Positions 43,787 through 54,706 of a stretch of DNA of 64,000 nucleotides are shown in pieces (the stretch's first letter is position 1; each line of letters begins with the position of its first letter). Source of the stretch: Streptomyces alfalfae. Its GTDB lineage: Bacteria > Actinomycetota > Actinomycetes > Streptomycetales > Streptomycetaceae. The stretch spans positions 248,001 to 312,000 of the forward strand of contig NZ_QEXM01000041.1 of the NCBI RefSeq assembly GCF_004127445.1, in the 5' to 3' direction. The position numbers were made by a program, and so were the translations under genes. Under the pieces are notes generated by a model. That model had not been told where the DNA came from, did not search any database, and saw nothing but the letters and a program-made list of their open reading frames with translations.

Positions 43787-44458
43787 GTGGCCATCCGCGT
43801 CCTACTGGTCGATGACCAGCCGCTGTTGCGCACCGGTTTCCGGATGATTCTGGAGGCCGAGCAGGACATCGCGGTCGTCGGCGAGGCCGGAGACGGCCTG
43901 CAGGCTCTTGACCAGGTGCGGGCGCTCCAGCCCGATGTGGTCCTCATGGACATCCGCATGCCGCGGATGGACGGCGTCGAGGCGACCCGGCAGATCACCG
44001 GCCCCGGCCGGGACGGTCCGGCGAAGGTCCTGGTCCTGACCACCTTCGACCTGGACGAGTACGTGGTGGAGGCGCTGCGCGCCGGCGCCAGCGGCTTCCT
44101 GCTCAAGGACGCCCCGGCGAACGAGCTGGTGCAGGCGATCCGCGTGGTCGCCGGGGGCGAGGCGATGCTCGCGCCGAGCATCACGCGCCGCCTGCTCGAC
44201 AAGTACTCCGCGCACCTGCCCTCCGGCGAGGAGCCGGTGCCCGACACCCTGCACACGCTCACCGAGCGTGAGGTCGAGGTGCTGAAGCTGGTGGCGCGCG
44301 GCCTGTCGAACGCGGAGATCGCGGCGGACCTCTTCGTGAGCGAGACGACCGTGAAGACGCACGTCGGCCATGTGCTCACCAAGCTGGGCCTGCGCGACCG
44401 CGTCCAGGCCGCGGTGTACGCGTACGAGAGCGGTCTGGTGCGCCCCGGCGCCCAGTAG
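43787..44458 (+). CDS. Orphan NarL/LuxR-type response regulator
   Basis: 223 residues from GTG 43787, with AAGGAGAG upstream. The receiver has RVLLVDDQPLLRTGFRMILE and VVLMDIRMPRMDGVE with the phosphorylatable Asp, then KVLVLTTFDLDEYV and LLKDAP. The C-terminal HTH is LTEREVEVLKLVARGLSNAE and TVKTHVGHVLTKLGLRDRVQ. No sensor kinase gene is adjacent, so its partner lies elsewhere. It follows the nuclease gene by 14 bases and may be co-transcribed with it. Its stop codon is inside a 24-base tandem duplication. Confidence 0.95.
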   Translation: MAIRVLLVDDQPLLRTGFRMILEAEQDIAVVGEAGDGLQALDQVRALQPDVVLMDIRMPRMDGVEATRQITGPGRDGPAKVLVLTTFDLDEYVVEALRAGASGFLLKDAPANELVQAIRVVAGGEAMLAPSITRRLLDKYSAHLPSGEEPVPDTLHTLTEREVEVLKLVARGLSNAEIAADLFVSETTVKTHVGHVLTKLGLRDRVQAAVYAYESGLVRPGAQ

Positions 44459-44499
44459 CCGCGCACGGACGACGACCAGTAGCCGCGCACGGACGACGA
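44452..44499. repeat. 24-bp tandem duplication over a stop codon
   Basis: Bases 44452-44475 and 44476-44499 are identical (unit begins CCAGTAGCCGCG). The first copy includes the TAG stop of the response regulator, and the second repeats that TAG in frame. It is directly followed by the terminator stem. Confidence 0.92.
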
Positions 44500-44535
44500 A
44501 AGGCGGTCGCCCCTCGGAAGGGGCGGCCGCCTTTC
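44498..44535. terminator. Terminator after the response regulator
   Basis: GAAAGGCGG pairs with CCGCCTTTC, with an inner GCCCC/GGGGC stem and a 6-base loop; two mismatched bases separate the stems. It is between convergent genes and should work in both directions. Confidence 0.88.
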
Positions 44536-44570
44536 GTCACCTCGGGCCGTGGAAGCGGCGCGTCAGAGAG

Positions 44571-46178
44571 TCACTCGCTGACGCCCCGGCCGAGCTCCCA
44601 GAGCTGGAGGCTGGAGGCGGAGTTCAGGGCGTACTCGACGCCGGTGATGTCGTCCCGCGCGGCGATGTACTGCTTGCCCTGCCAGAGCGGCAGGACGGGG
44701 ACGTCCTCGGCGACGATGTCCTGGATCTTGCGGATGCTCTTGGACGCGGCCAGACGGTCGGCCTCGCGGCGCGAGGTCGGGATCAGCTGGTCGATGATCT
44801 CGTCGTTCTGGTAGGGCGAGCCGAGGAAGTTGCCCTTGTCGAGGAAGGGCGCCACGAAGCTGTCGGCGTCGGGGAAGTCGGGGAACCAGCCCATGCCGTA
44901 CACGGCGTACTTGCCGTCGCGCTCGGCCGGGCGGAAGGTGCCCCAGGGCGTTCCCTTGATCGAGACATCGAACAGACCGGAGTCGTTGAGCTGCTTCTGG
45001 AGCACCTCGAACTCCTTCTTCGTCGCCGGACCGTAGTGGTCGGTGGTGTAGTTCAGCGTCATCTTCACCGGAGTGGTGATGTTCGCCTTGCTCAGCAGGG
45101 AGCGGGCCTTGCTCGTGCTCGGGTCGCCGTACTTGTTGAAGAACGAGTTGGCGTGGCCCGTGATGGTGCTCGGCACCAGCGAGAACAGCGGGTCGGCCGT
45201 CGCGCCGTACACCGAGGAGGCCAGCGCGCCGCGGTCGATGACCTGCGCCATGGCCTGACGGACGGCCTTGCTCTTGGCAGGGGCGGCCTCGGTGTTGAAG
45301 GCGAGGTAGCGGATCTCCAGACCCTGCATCTCGACCAGGTCGATCTCCTTGTCGGAGGACCCGTCGAGCTTGGCGACCTGCTCGGGCGACATGGTGCGCG
45401 CCATCACGTCGATGTCGCCGTCCTCGAGCGCCTTGCCCATGGACTTGGTGTCCGCGAAGCTGCGCAGCTCCACCTTGTCGCTCTGCGGCTTGAACTCGCC
45501 CTTGTAGTGGGGGTTCTTGCTGAACACCGTCTTCACCAGGCGGTCGCCGTCGACCTCCTGCTCCGCGGTGTACGGGCCGGAGCCGGAGATCTCGAAGCCG
45601 TCACGCAGCTTGTTCTTGGGGTAGTCGTCCTTGCTGATGATGCCCGCGGCGGGCGTGGCCAGCTTGTACGGGAACGTCGCGTCGGGGGCCTTGAGGTGGA
45701 AGACGACCTCGCGGTCGCCCTGCGTCTCGATCTCCTCGACGTTCGACACCAGGGCGTCGACACCGCTGGAGTCCTTGATCTTGATGTCGCGGACCCGCTC
45801 GATGGAGAACTTCACGTCGGCTGCGGTCAGCGGCTCGCCGTCGGAGAACTTCAGGCCCTTGCGCAGGGTGCAGGAGTAGCGCTCGTTGCCCGTGTCGGTG
45901 AAGCCGCACTGCTGGGCCGCCTCCGGCTGGGGGTCGCCGCCGGCGCGCGGCAGGGCCATCAGCGTCTGGAGGGTCTGCCGCAGCAGGCTCCAGGAACCGG
46001 CGTCGTAGGCGTACGCCGGGTCGAAGGGCGCCGGCGCCTCCTTCGAGATGGCGAACGCGTCCGTGGTGCCGACAGCGATCGCGTCGTCACCGTCTCCGCT
46101 GCCCGAGCCGCCACACGCGGCGAGAGCGGGGGCGAGCAGACCTATGACAGCCGGCAGCACCAAAGTCTTGCGGTTCAT
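44571..46178 (-). CDS. Peptide/oligosaccharide-type ABC solute-binding lipoprotein (SBP family 5)
   Basis: 535 residues from ATG 46178, with GGAG upstream. The signal ends in the lipobox LAAC (lipidated Cys near residue 22). Family 5 features are KGLKFSDGEPLTAADVKFSI, SGSGPYTAEQEVDGDRLV, KNPHYKGEF, EIRYLAFNTEAAP and YGMGWFPDFPDADSFVAPFL. Such receptors collect oligopeptides, nickel or similar for Dpp/Opp importers. No permease or ATPase gene is nearby, so it must serve a remote transporter or act in signalling. Confidence 0.9.
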   Translation of the reverse strand: MNRKTLVLPAVIGLLAPALAACGGSGSGDGDDAIAVGTTDAFAISKEAPAPFDPAYAYDAGSWSLLRQTLQTLMALPRAGGDPQPEAAQQCGFTDTGNERYSCTLRKGLKFSDGEPLTAADVKFSIERVRDIKIKDSSGVDALVSNVEEIETQGDREVVFHLKAPDATFPYKLATPAAGIISKDDYPKNKLRDGFEISGSGPYTAEQEVDGDRLVKTVFSKNPHYKGEFKPQSDKVELRSFADTKSMGKALEDGDIDVMARTMSPEQVAKLDGSSDKEIDLVEMQGLEIRYLAFNTEAAPAKSKAVRQAMAQVIDRGALASSVYGATADPLFSLVPSTITGHANSFFNKYGDPSTSKARSLLSKANITTPVKMTLNYTTDHYGPATKKEFEVLQKQLNDSGLFDVSIKGTPWGTFRPAERDGKYAVYGMGWFPDFPDADSFVAPFLDKGNFLGSPYQNDEIIDQLIPTSRREADRLAASKSIRKIQDIVAEDVPVLPLWQGKQYIAARDDITGVEYALNSASSLQLWELGRGVSE

Positions 46179-46517
46179 GCTCGACGTTCTCCAGAGCTCT
46201 TGGATCCCGTGAATCCCGCAACGCGGGGTGAGGGTTGATAGGGGCACGGGGGGTGGGGCGATGTTCTCGCGACGACATTAGTCCGCGGCGGTCGGGCCCC
46301 GGAGCGGGTGGTCGCCGGGTGCCAATCACGCAGTGAAACCGGGCGTGGACGCACTGATAACCCGACACCGGAAGGATTCGTGCACGCTCTCACCAATCAG
46401 GACACAACGTCACGCCCCCCGGGGTGCCGGAGAGGGGCCCTGCATACGCCGACCCCACTGTCGACCCCCGTGCGAGTGGGAAACGTCACACGCGGGGAGG
46501 GGTTCGGATCGGAACTG
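46179..46517. other. 339-base intergenic region upstream of the binding-protein gene
   Basis: No gene is supported. It should hold the promoter of the solute-binding protein gene (transcribed leftward) and the end of the HAD gene. The octamer AACGTCAC occurs at 46406-46413 and again at 46482-46489; no strong hairpin is seen. Confidence 0.55.
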
Positions 46518-47213
46518 TCAGAGGGTCATGAGACCTTGCAGGAAAGGCAGGTTGACGTGTTCCAGGGACGGGACGACGGTGCGTCCCGTGACCGCGGGGA
46601 TCGGCGCGACCGACGGCACCGCCACGACGCGGCAGCCCGCGGCCTCCGCGGCGGCCACTCCGGTCGCGGTGTCCTCGATCACGGCGCACCGGGCGGGCTC
46701 GGCGCCGAGCCCCGAGGCCGCGAGCAGATAGGGGTCGGGGTGGGGCTTGGTGCGGGGCACCTCGTCGCCGGCGACGGTCAGCGAGAAGTGGTGGGCGCCG
46801 ATCGAGGCGAGGACGCGGTCGATGATGCGCCGGTGCGAGGCGGACACGAGCGCCATCGGCACATCGTGCGCGGCGAGTTCGCCGAGCAGCCGGGCGGCGC
46901 CCGGCATCAGCGGCAGCGAACGGCTGATGCGGTCCTCGAAGCTGTCGTTGAGCAGCACGGTGAGTTCCCCGACGGTGATGTCGGCGCCGGTGGACTCGAT
47001 GAGGAAGCCCGCGCTGCGCGTCATGGGCCCGCCGACGACGACGTCGCGCCAGGCCTCGTCGAGCGTGTGCCCGAGGCGGGCGAAGACCTCGACCTCGGCG
47101 TCCCACCAGAAGCCCTCGGTGTCGACGAGCGTTCCGTCCATGTCGAGGAGGACGGCCTGCAGCGCCGACCCTTCGGCCGTTCGGGTGCCGAGCGCGGGAA
47201 CCGTACTGGTCAT
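46518..47213 (-). CDS. HAD-superfamily phosphatase (beta-phosphoglucomutase-like)
   Basis: 231 residues from ATG 47213, with GGAAGG upstream. Motif I is LLDMDGTLVDTE (nucleophile Asp and acid/base Asp), motif II is the Ser in ALVSAS, motif III the Lys in RTKPHPDPYL, and motif IV is IEDTATGVAAA. A cap domain of alpha type sits between motifs I and II. The set matches subfamily IA phosphatases that act on sugar phosphates or phosphoglycolate. It follows metH but is separated from it by a terminator. The substrate is unassigned. Confidence 0.92.
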   Translation of the reverse strand: MTSTVPALGTRTAEGSALQAVLLDMDGTLVDTEGFWWDAEVEVFARLGHTLDEAWRDVVVGGPMTRSAGFLIESTGADITVGELTVLLNDSFEDRISRSLPLMPGAARLLGELAAHDVPMALVSASHRRIIDRVLASIGAHHFSLTVAGDEVPRTKPHPDPYLLAASGLGAEPARCAVIEDTATGVAAAEAAGCRVVAVPSVAPIPAVTGRTVVPSLEHVNLPFLQGLMTL

Positions 47214-47241
47214 GCGACCACACCTTCCATGAGGGACGACA

Positions 47242-47279
47242 GGGCCGGTCGCCCGCCTGTACGGCAGGGCGACCGGCCC
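47242..47279. terminator. Terminator after metH
   Basis: GGGCCGGTCGCCC pairs perfectly with GGGCGACCGGCCC over a 12-base loop, about 35 bases past the metH stop on the minus strand and 28 bases before the HAD start codon. A smaller CACTGG/CCAGTG dyad (47281-47297) is adjacent. Confidence 0.88.
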
Positions 47280-47314
47280 GCACTGGACCGACCAGTGTAC
47301 GACCGACCGCGAAA

Positions 47315-50854
<3,540 letters not shown>

Positions 50855-51064
50855 TGAGGAGCTCCCTGGAGTGCGACGGCTGTCGGCTTTGCGCCTTCTG
50901 CTGGAAGGTGCACCCGGCCAGGGTAGCCGGGACCTCCGCCGCGCGGGGAAGGCGTCCACGGGGCGGACGGGCGGGCCTGCCGCGGCGTGAAGTGGTCTCT
51001 GAGGGGGGAAAGGGGGGCAACACAGGCTGTCCGGGCATTAGCGAGAGGTCGACAACGACCGATA

Positions 51065-51083
51065 GTGTTCAGCATTGCCGAAC
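51065..51083. promoter_or_regulatory. Candidate GylR operator before gylR
   Basis: GTGTTCAGCATTGCCGAAC is a dyad (GTTC...GAAC) 39 bases before the gylR start. Its reverse complement closely matches the element upstream of glpF, GTCGGCATTGTCGAACAC. That supports autoregulation and operon control by GylR. The rest of the metH-gylR gap shows a CCCGGC/GCCGGG hairpin in the metH leader near 50925 and nothing that fits a known riboswitch. Confidence 0.7.
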
Positions 51084-51122
51084 GGCGAGTTTTGGTGTTG
51101 GGGATCGGAGGTAGAGGCTGCG

Positions 51123-51887
51123 ATGGCACGCAACATCCAGTCGCTCGAACGGGCCGCGGCCATGCTGCGGCTGCTCGCGGGCGGCGAGCGACGGCTCGGA
51201 CTCTCGGAGATCGCCTCCTCGCTCGACCTCGCCAAGGGCACGGCCCACGGCATCCTGCGCACCCTCCAGGCCGAGGGCTTCGTCGAGCAGGACCCCGCGT
51301 CGGGCCGCTACCAGCTCGGCGCCGAACTGCTGCGTCTCGGCAACAGCTACCTGGACGTGCACGAGCTGCGGGCCCGCGCCCTGGTGTGGACCGACGACCT
51401 GGCCCGCTCCAGCGGCGAGAGCGTCCATCTGGGCGTGCTGCACCAGCAGGGCGTCCTCATCGTCCACCACGTCTTCCGGCCCGACGACAGCCGCCAGGTC
51501 CTTGAGGTCGGGGCCATGCAGCCGCTGCACTCCACCGCCCTCGGCAAGGTGATCTCGGCCTACGACCCGGTCGCGCACAACGAGGCCCTGGAGGCCGAGC
51601 GCCGCCCGCTCACGGCCCGTACGGTGACCGACGCCGAGGGGTTCGAGGGCGTCCTCGACCTCACCCGCGCGCGCGGGTACGCCGCCGACGTCGAGGAGAC
51701 CTGGGAGGGCATCGCCTCCGTCGCGGCCCCCATTCACGACCGGCGCCGCATGCCGGTCGGCGCGGTCGGCGTGACCGGCGCCGTGGAGCGGGTCTGCCGG
51801 GAGGGGGAGCTGCGCCCCGAGCTGATCGCCGCCGTGCGCGACTGCGCGCGCGCCGTCTCCAGGGACCTGGGCGCCGGACGCTTCTGA
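51123..51887 (+). CDS. gylR: IclR-family glycerol operon regulator GylR
   Basis: 254 residues from ATG 51123, with GGAGGTAGAGG upstream. The N-terminal HTH (SLERAAAMLRLLAGGERRLG, LSEIASSLDLAKGTAHGILR) and the IclR effector domain (GVLHQQGVLIVHHVFRPDDS, LHSTALGKVISAYDP, RARGYAADVEETWEGIASVA) are clear. In S. coelicolor GylR represses the glycerol catabolic operon and itself, with glycerol or glycerol-3-phosphate as inducer. It sits directly upstream of glpF-glpK-glpD in the same direction, as there. The pair of matched operators supports this role. Confidence 0.97.
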   Translation: MARNIQSLERAAAMLRLLAGGERRLGLSEIASSLDLAKGTAHGILRTLQAEGFVEQDPASGRYQLGAELLRLGNSYLDVHELRARALVWTDDLARSSGESVHLGVLHQQGVLIVHHVFRPDDSRQVLEVGAMQPLHSTALGKVISAYDPVAHNEALEAERRPLTARTVTDAEGFEGVLDLTRARGYAADVEETWEGIASVAAPIHDRRRMPVGAVGVTGAVERVCREGELRPELIAAVRDCARAVSRDLGAGRF

Positions 51888-52297
51888 GCGCCGGACGCCG
51901 CCGCTCCCCGCACCCGCCGCGCCGGTCCGCGCGTCCACCACGCGGGTCCGCGCGTCCGGTCCGCACGGCCGCCCTCCGTCGCGCTCCGTCGCGCCGACGT
52001 GCGCGGGCCCCGGCTCCGGGCGACCATCGATGGACCGATCACCCCCTGCCCCCACCTGCCGTAACCGATAGGTCGAAACGATCAATAACGATCGTGTTTT
52101 CAATAACAGAACTCTTGACGAGCGAGTAACCCCGGAGCGAGACTCGCGTCCATCGGTCGGCATTGTCGAACACCTACCGGCATTACGCGTTAGAGTGGGG
52201 CAAGGCCAAGGGCCGGCAACGACCTCACATGAGGTCGCGGACCACCGGAGGGACCCGGGGTTCGCCTTCCCCTGGACGAAGGACAAAGGAGTCGCGG
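51888..52297 (+). promoter_or_regulatory. Promoter and operator region of the glycerol operon (410 bases, no gene)
   Basis: A GylR-like operator, GTCGGCATTGTCGAACAC, is at 52156-52173, and a second partial CGGCATT is at 52178-52184, 20 bases after the same heptamer at 52158, i.e. on the same helix face. Upstream is an A/T-rich patch with TCAATAAC twice (52082 and 52100) and TTGACG (52115-52120), a good -35 element. TAGAGT at 52191-52196 may be a -10 element for a second promoter. The mRNA leader to glpF is about 100 bases. Confidence 0.6.
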
Positions 52298-53089
52298 GTG
52301 TCCAGCTCCGACATCTTCATCGGCGAGACCATCGGTACCGCCGTGCTCATCCTGCTGGGCGGTGGCGTGTGCGCCGCCGTCACGCTCAAGCGCTCGAAGG
52401 CCAAGGACGCCGGATGGGTCGCCATCACCTTCGGGTGGGGCTTCGCCGTACTGACCGGCGCCTACCTCGCGGGCGGCGTCTCCGGCGCCCACCTCAACCC
52501 GGCGGTCACGCTCGGCCTCGCCGTCGAGGGCGGCACCAAGTGGAGCGACGTTCCGCTCTACCTGGCCTCGCAGCTCCTCGGCGCGATGATCGGCGCCGTA
52601 CTGGTGTGGGTCACGTACCTGGGCCAGTTCAAGGCCCACCTGACCGACCCCGAGATCCTCGCGGCGCAGCCCGTCGAGGAGGGCATGGTCGACCAGAAGG
52701 CCGCCCCCGCGGCGGGCCCGGTCCTCGGCATCTTCTCGACCGGCCCCGAGATCCGCAACTACGTCCAGAACGTGCTCACGGAGGTCATCGCCACCGTCGT
52801 CCTGGTCCTCGCCATCCTGACCCAGGGCCTGAACGACGGCGGCAACGGCCTCGGCGTCCTCGGCGGCCTGATCACCGCCTTCGTGGTGGTCGGCATCGGC
52901 CTCTCGCTCGGCGGCCCCACGGGCTACGCGATCAACCCCGTCCGCGACCTCGGTCCGCGCATCGTGCACTCCCTGCTCCCGCTGCCGAACAAGGGCAGCT
53001 CGGACTGGTCGTACGCCTGGGTCCCGGTCGTCGGCCCGCTGATCGGCGGCGCCATCGCCGGCGGTCTCTACAACGTCGCGTTCAAGTAG
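52298..53089 (+). CDS. glpF: Glycerol uptake facilitator GlpF
   Basis: 263 residues from GTG 52298, with AAAGGAG upstream. Six membrane helices and two half-helices are seen. The first NPA box is intact (GAHLNPAVTLGLA). The second reads YAINPVRDLGPR, so NPV replaces NPA, while the arginine and aspartate typical of glycerol channels remain. It lets glycerol cross the membrane by facilitated diffusion. A 30-residue hydrophilic loop (about 120-150) lies between the halves. It is the first gene of the glpFKD operon. Confidence 0.96.
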   Translation: MSSSDIFIGETIGTAVLILLGGGVCAAVTLKRSKAKDAGWVAITFGWGFAVLTGAYLAGGVSGAHLNPAVTLGLAVEGGTKWSDVPLYLASQLLGAMIGAVLVWVTYLGQFKAHLTDPEILAAQPVEEGMVDQKAAPAAGPVLGIFSTGPEIRNYVQNVLTEVIATVVLVLAILTQGLNDGGNGLGVLGGLITAFVVVGIGLSLGGPTGYAINPVRDLGPRIVHSLLPLPNKGSSDWSYAWVPVVGPLIGGAIAGGLYNVAFK

Positions 53090-53157
53090 ACCCGCGACAG
53101 CGACCGATGACCGGCACAGACGCCGAGACCGACAGCAAAGAACTTCTGGAGCACACC

Positions 53158-54702
53158 GTGACCGACGCACACACCGCAGGCCCCTTCATCGCGGCCATCG
53201 ACCAGGGCACCACCTCTAGCCGCTGCATCGTCTTCGACAAGGACGGCCGGATCGTCGCCGTCGACCAGAAGGAGCACGAGCAGATCTTCCCGAAGCCGGG
53301 CTGGGTCGAGCACGACGCGACCGAGATCTGGACGAACGTCGAGGAGGTCGTGGCCGGAGCCGTCTCCAAGGCCGGCATCACCCGCGACGACATCAAGGCG
53401 ATCGGCATCACCAATCAGCGTGAGACCACGCTGCTGTGGGACAAGAACACCGGCGAGCCGGTCCACAACGCCATCGTCTGGCAGGACACCCGCACCGACG
53501 CGCTCTGCAAGGAGCTCGGGCGCAACGTCGGCCAGGACCGCTTCCGCCGCGAGACCGGCCTGCCGCTGGCCTCCTACTTCGCGGGGCCGAAGGCCCGCTG
53601 GCTGCTCGACAACGTCGAGGGTCTCCGCGAGCGCGCCGAGGCCGGCGACATCCTCTTCGGCACCATGGACTCGTGGGTCATCTGGAACCTCACGGGCGGT
53701 GTGAACGGCGGCAGGCACGTCACCGACGTCACCAACGCCTCCCGCACCATGCTGATGAACCTCCACAAGATGGAGTGGGACGCGCGGATCTGCGAGTCCA
53801 TCGGCGTCCCCACAGCGATGCTCCCCGAGATCCGCTCCTCCGCCGAGGTCTACGGCGAGGTCACCGGCGGCAAGCTGGGCGACCTGCTCGGCGGCATCCC
53901 CGTCGCCTCCGCGCTCGGCGACCAGCAGGCGGCCCTCTTCGGCCAGACCTGCTTCGAGGAGGGCGAGGCCAAGTCCACCTACGGCACCGGCACCTTCATG
54001 CTGCTGAACACCGGTGACAAGGCCATCAACTCCTACTCGGGCCTGCTGACCACGGTCGGCTACCAGATCGGCGACCAGAAGCCGGTCTACGCCCTGGAGG
54101 GCTCCATCGCCGTCACCGGTTCGCTGGTGCAGTGGATGCGGGACCAGATGGGCCTGATCAACTCCGCCGCCGAGATCGAGACGCTCGCGTCGTCGGTCGA
54201 GGACAACGGCGGCGCCTACTTCGTACCGGCCTTCTCCGGCCTGTTCGCCCCGTACTGGCGCTCCGACGCCCGCGGTGTGATCGCCGGTCTGACGCGGTAC
54301 GTCACCAAGGCGCACATCGCGCGCGCCGTCCTGGAGGCCACGGCCTGGCAGACCCGTGAGATCACCGACGCCATGACGAAGGACTCCGGCGTCGAACTCG
54401 CGGCCCTCAAGGTCGACGGCGGCATGACCTCCAACAACCTGCTGATGCAGACCATCTCGGACTTCCTCGACGCGCCCGTGGTGCGCCCGATGGTGGCCGA
54501 GACGACCTGCCTCGGCGCCGCCTACGCCGCCGGCCTCGCCGTCGGCTTCTGGTCCTCGACCGACGAGCTGCGCGCCAACTGGCGGCGGGCCGCGGAGTGG
54601 ACCCCCCACATGGACGCGGGAACCCGCGACCGTGAGTACAAGAGCTGGCTCAAGGCCGTCGAGCGGTCCATGGGTTGGCTCGACGAGAGTGGCGAGGAGT
54701 AA
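53158..54702 (+). CDS. glpK: Glycerol kinase GlpK
   Basis: 514 residues from GTG 53158, preceded by GGAG; ATG 53107 is an alternative that adds 17 residues. The FGGY kinase signatures are FIAAIDQGTTSSRCIVFDKD, TNQRETTLLWDKNTGEPVHN, IVWQDTRTD and GLFAPYWRSDARGVIAGLTR, with VDGGMTSNNLLMQTISDFLD at the C-terminal ATP site. It makes sn-glycerol-3-phosphate from glycerol and ATP in the cytosol. The order glpF-glpK-glpD and 4-base spacing to glpD show a single transcript. Confidence 0.98.
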   Translation: MTDAHTAGPFIAAIDQGTTSSRCIVFDKDGRIVAVDQKEHEQIFPKPGWVEHDATEIWTNVEEVVAGAVSKAGITRDDIKAIGITNQRETTLLWDKNTGEPVHNAIVWQDTRTDALCKELGRNVGQDRFRRETGLPLASYFAGPKARWLLDNVEGLRERAEAGDILFGTMDSWVIWNLTGGVNGGRHVTDVTNASRTMLMNLHKMEWDARICESIGVPTAMLPEIRSSAEVYGEVTGGKLGDLLGGIPVASALGDQQAALFGQTCFEEGEAKSTYGTGTFMLLNTGDKAINSYSGLLTTVGYQIGDQKPVYALEGSIAVTGSLVQWMRDQMGLINSAAEIETLASSVEDNGGAYFVPAFSGLFAPYWRSDARGVIAGLTRYVTKAHIARAVLEATAWQTREITDAMTKDSGVELAALKVDGGMTSNNLLMQTISDFLDAPVVRPMVAETTCLGAAYAAGLAVGFWSSTDELRANWRRAAEWTPHMDAGTRDREYKSWLKAVERSMGWLDESGEE

Positions 54703-54706
54703 CACA

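Noticed and set aside
50855..51122. Possible SAM-IV or cobalamin riboswitch before metH
   Set aside because: No B12 box or SAM-riboswitch core could be found; only a short CCCGGC/GCCGGG hairpin is present.
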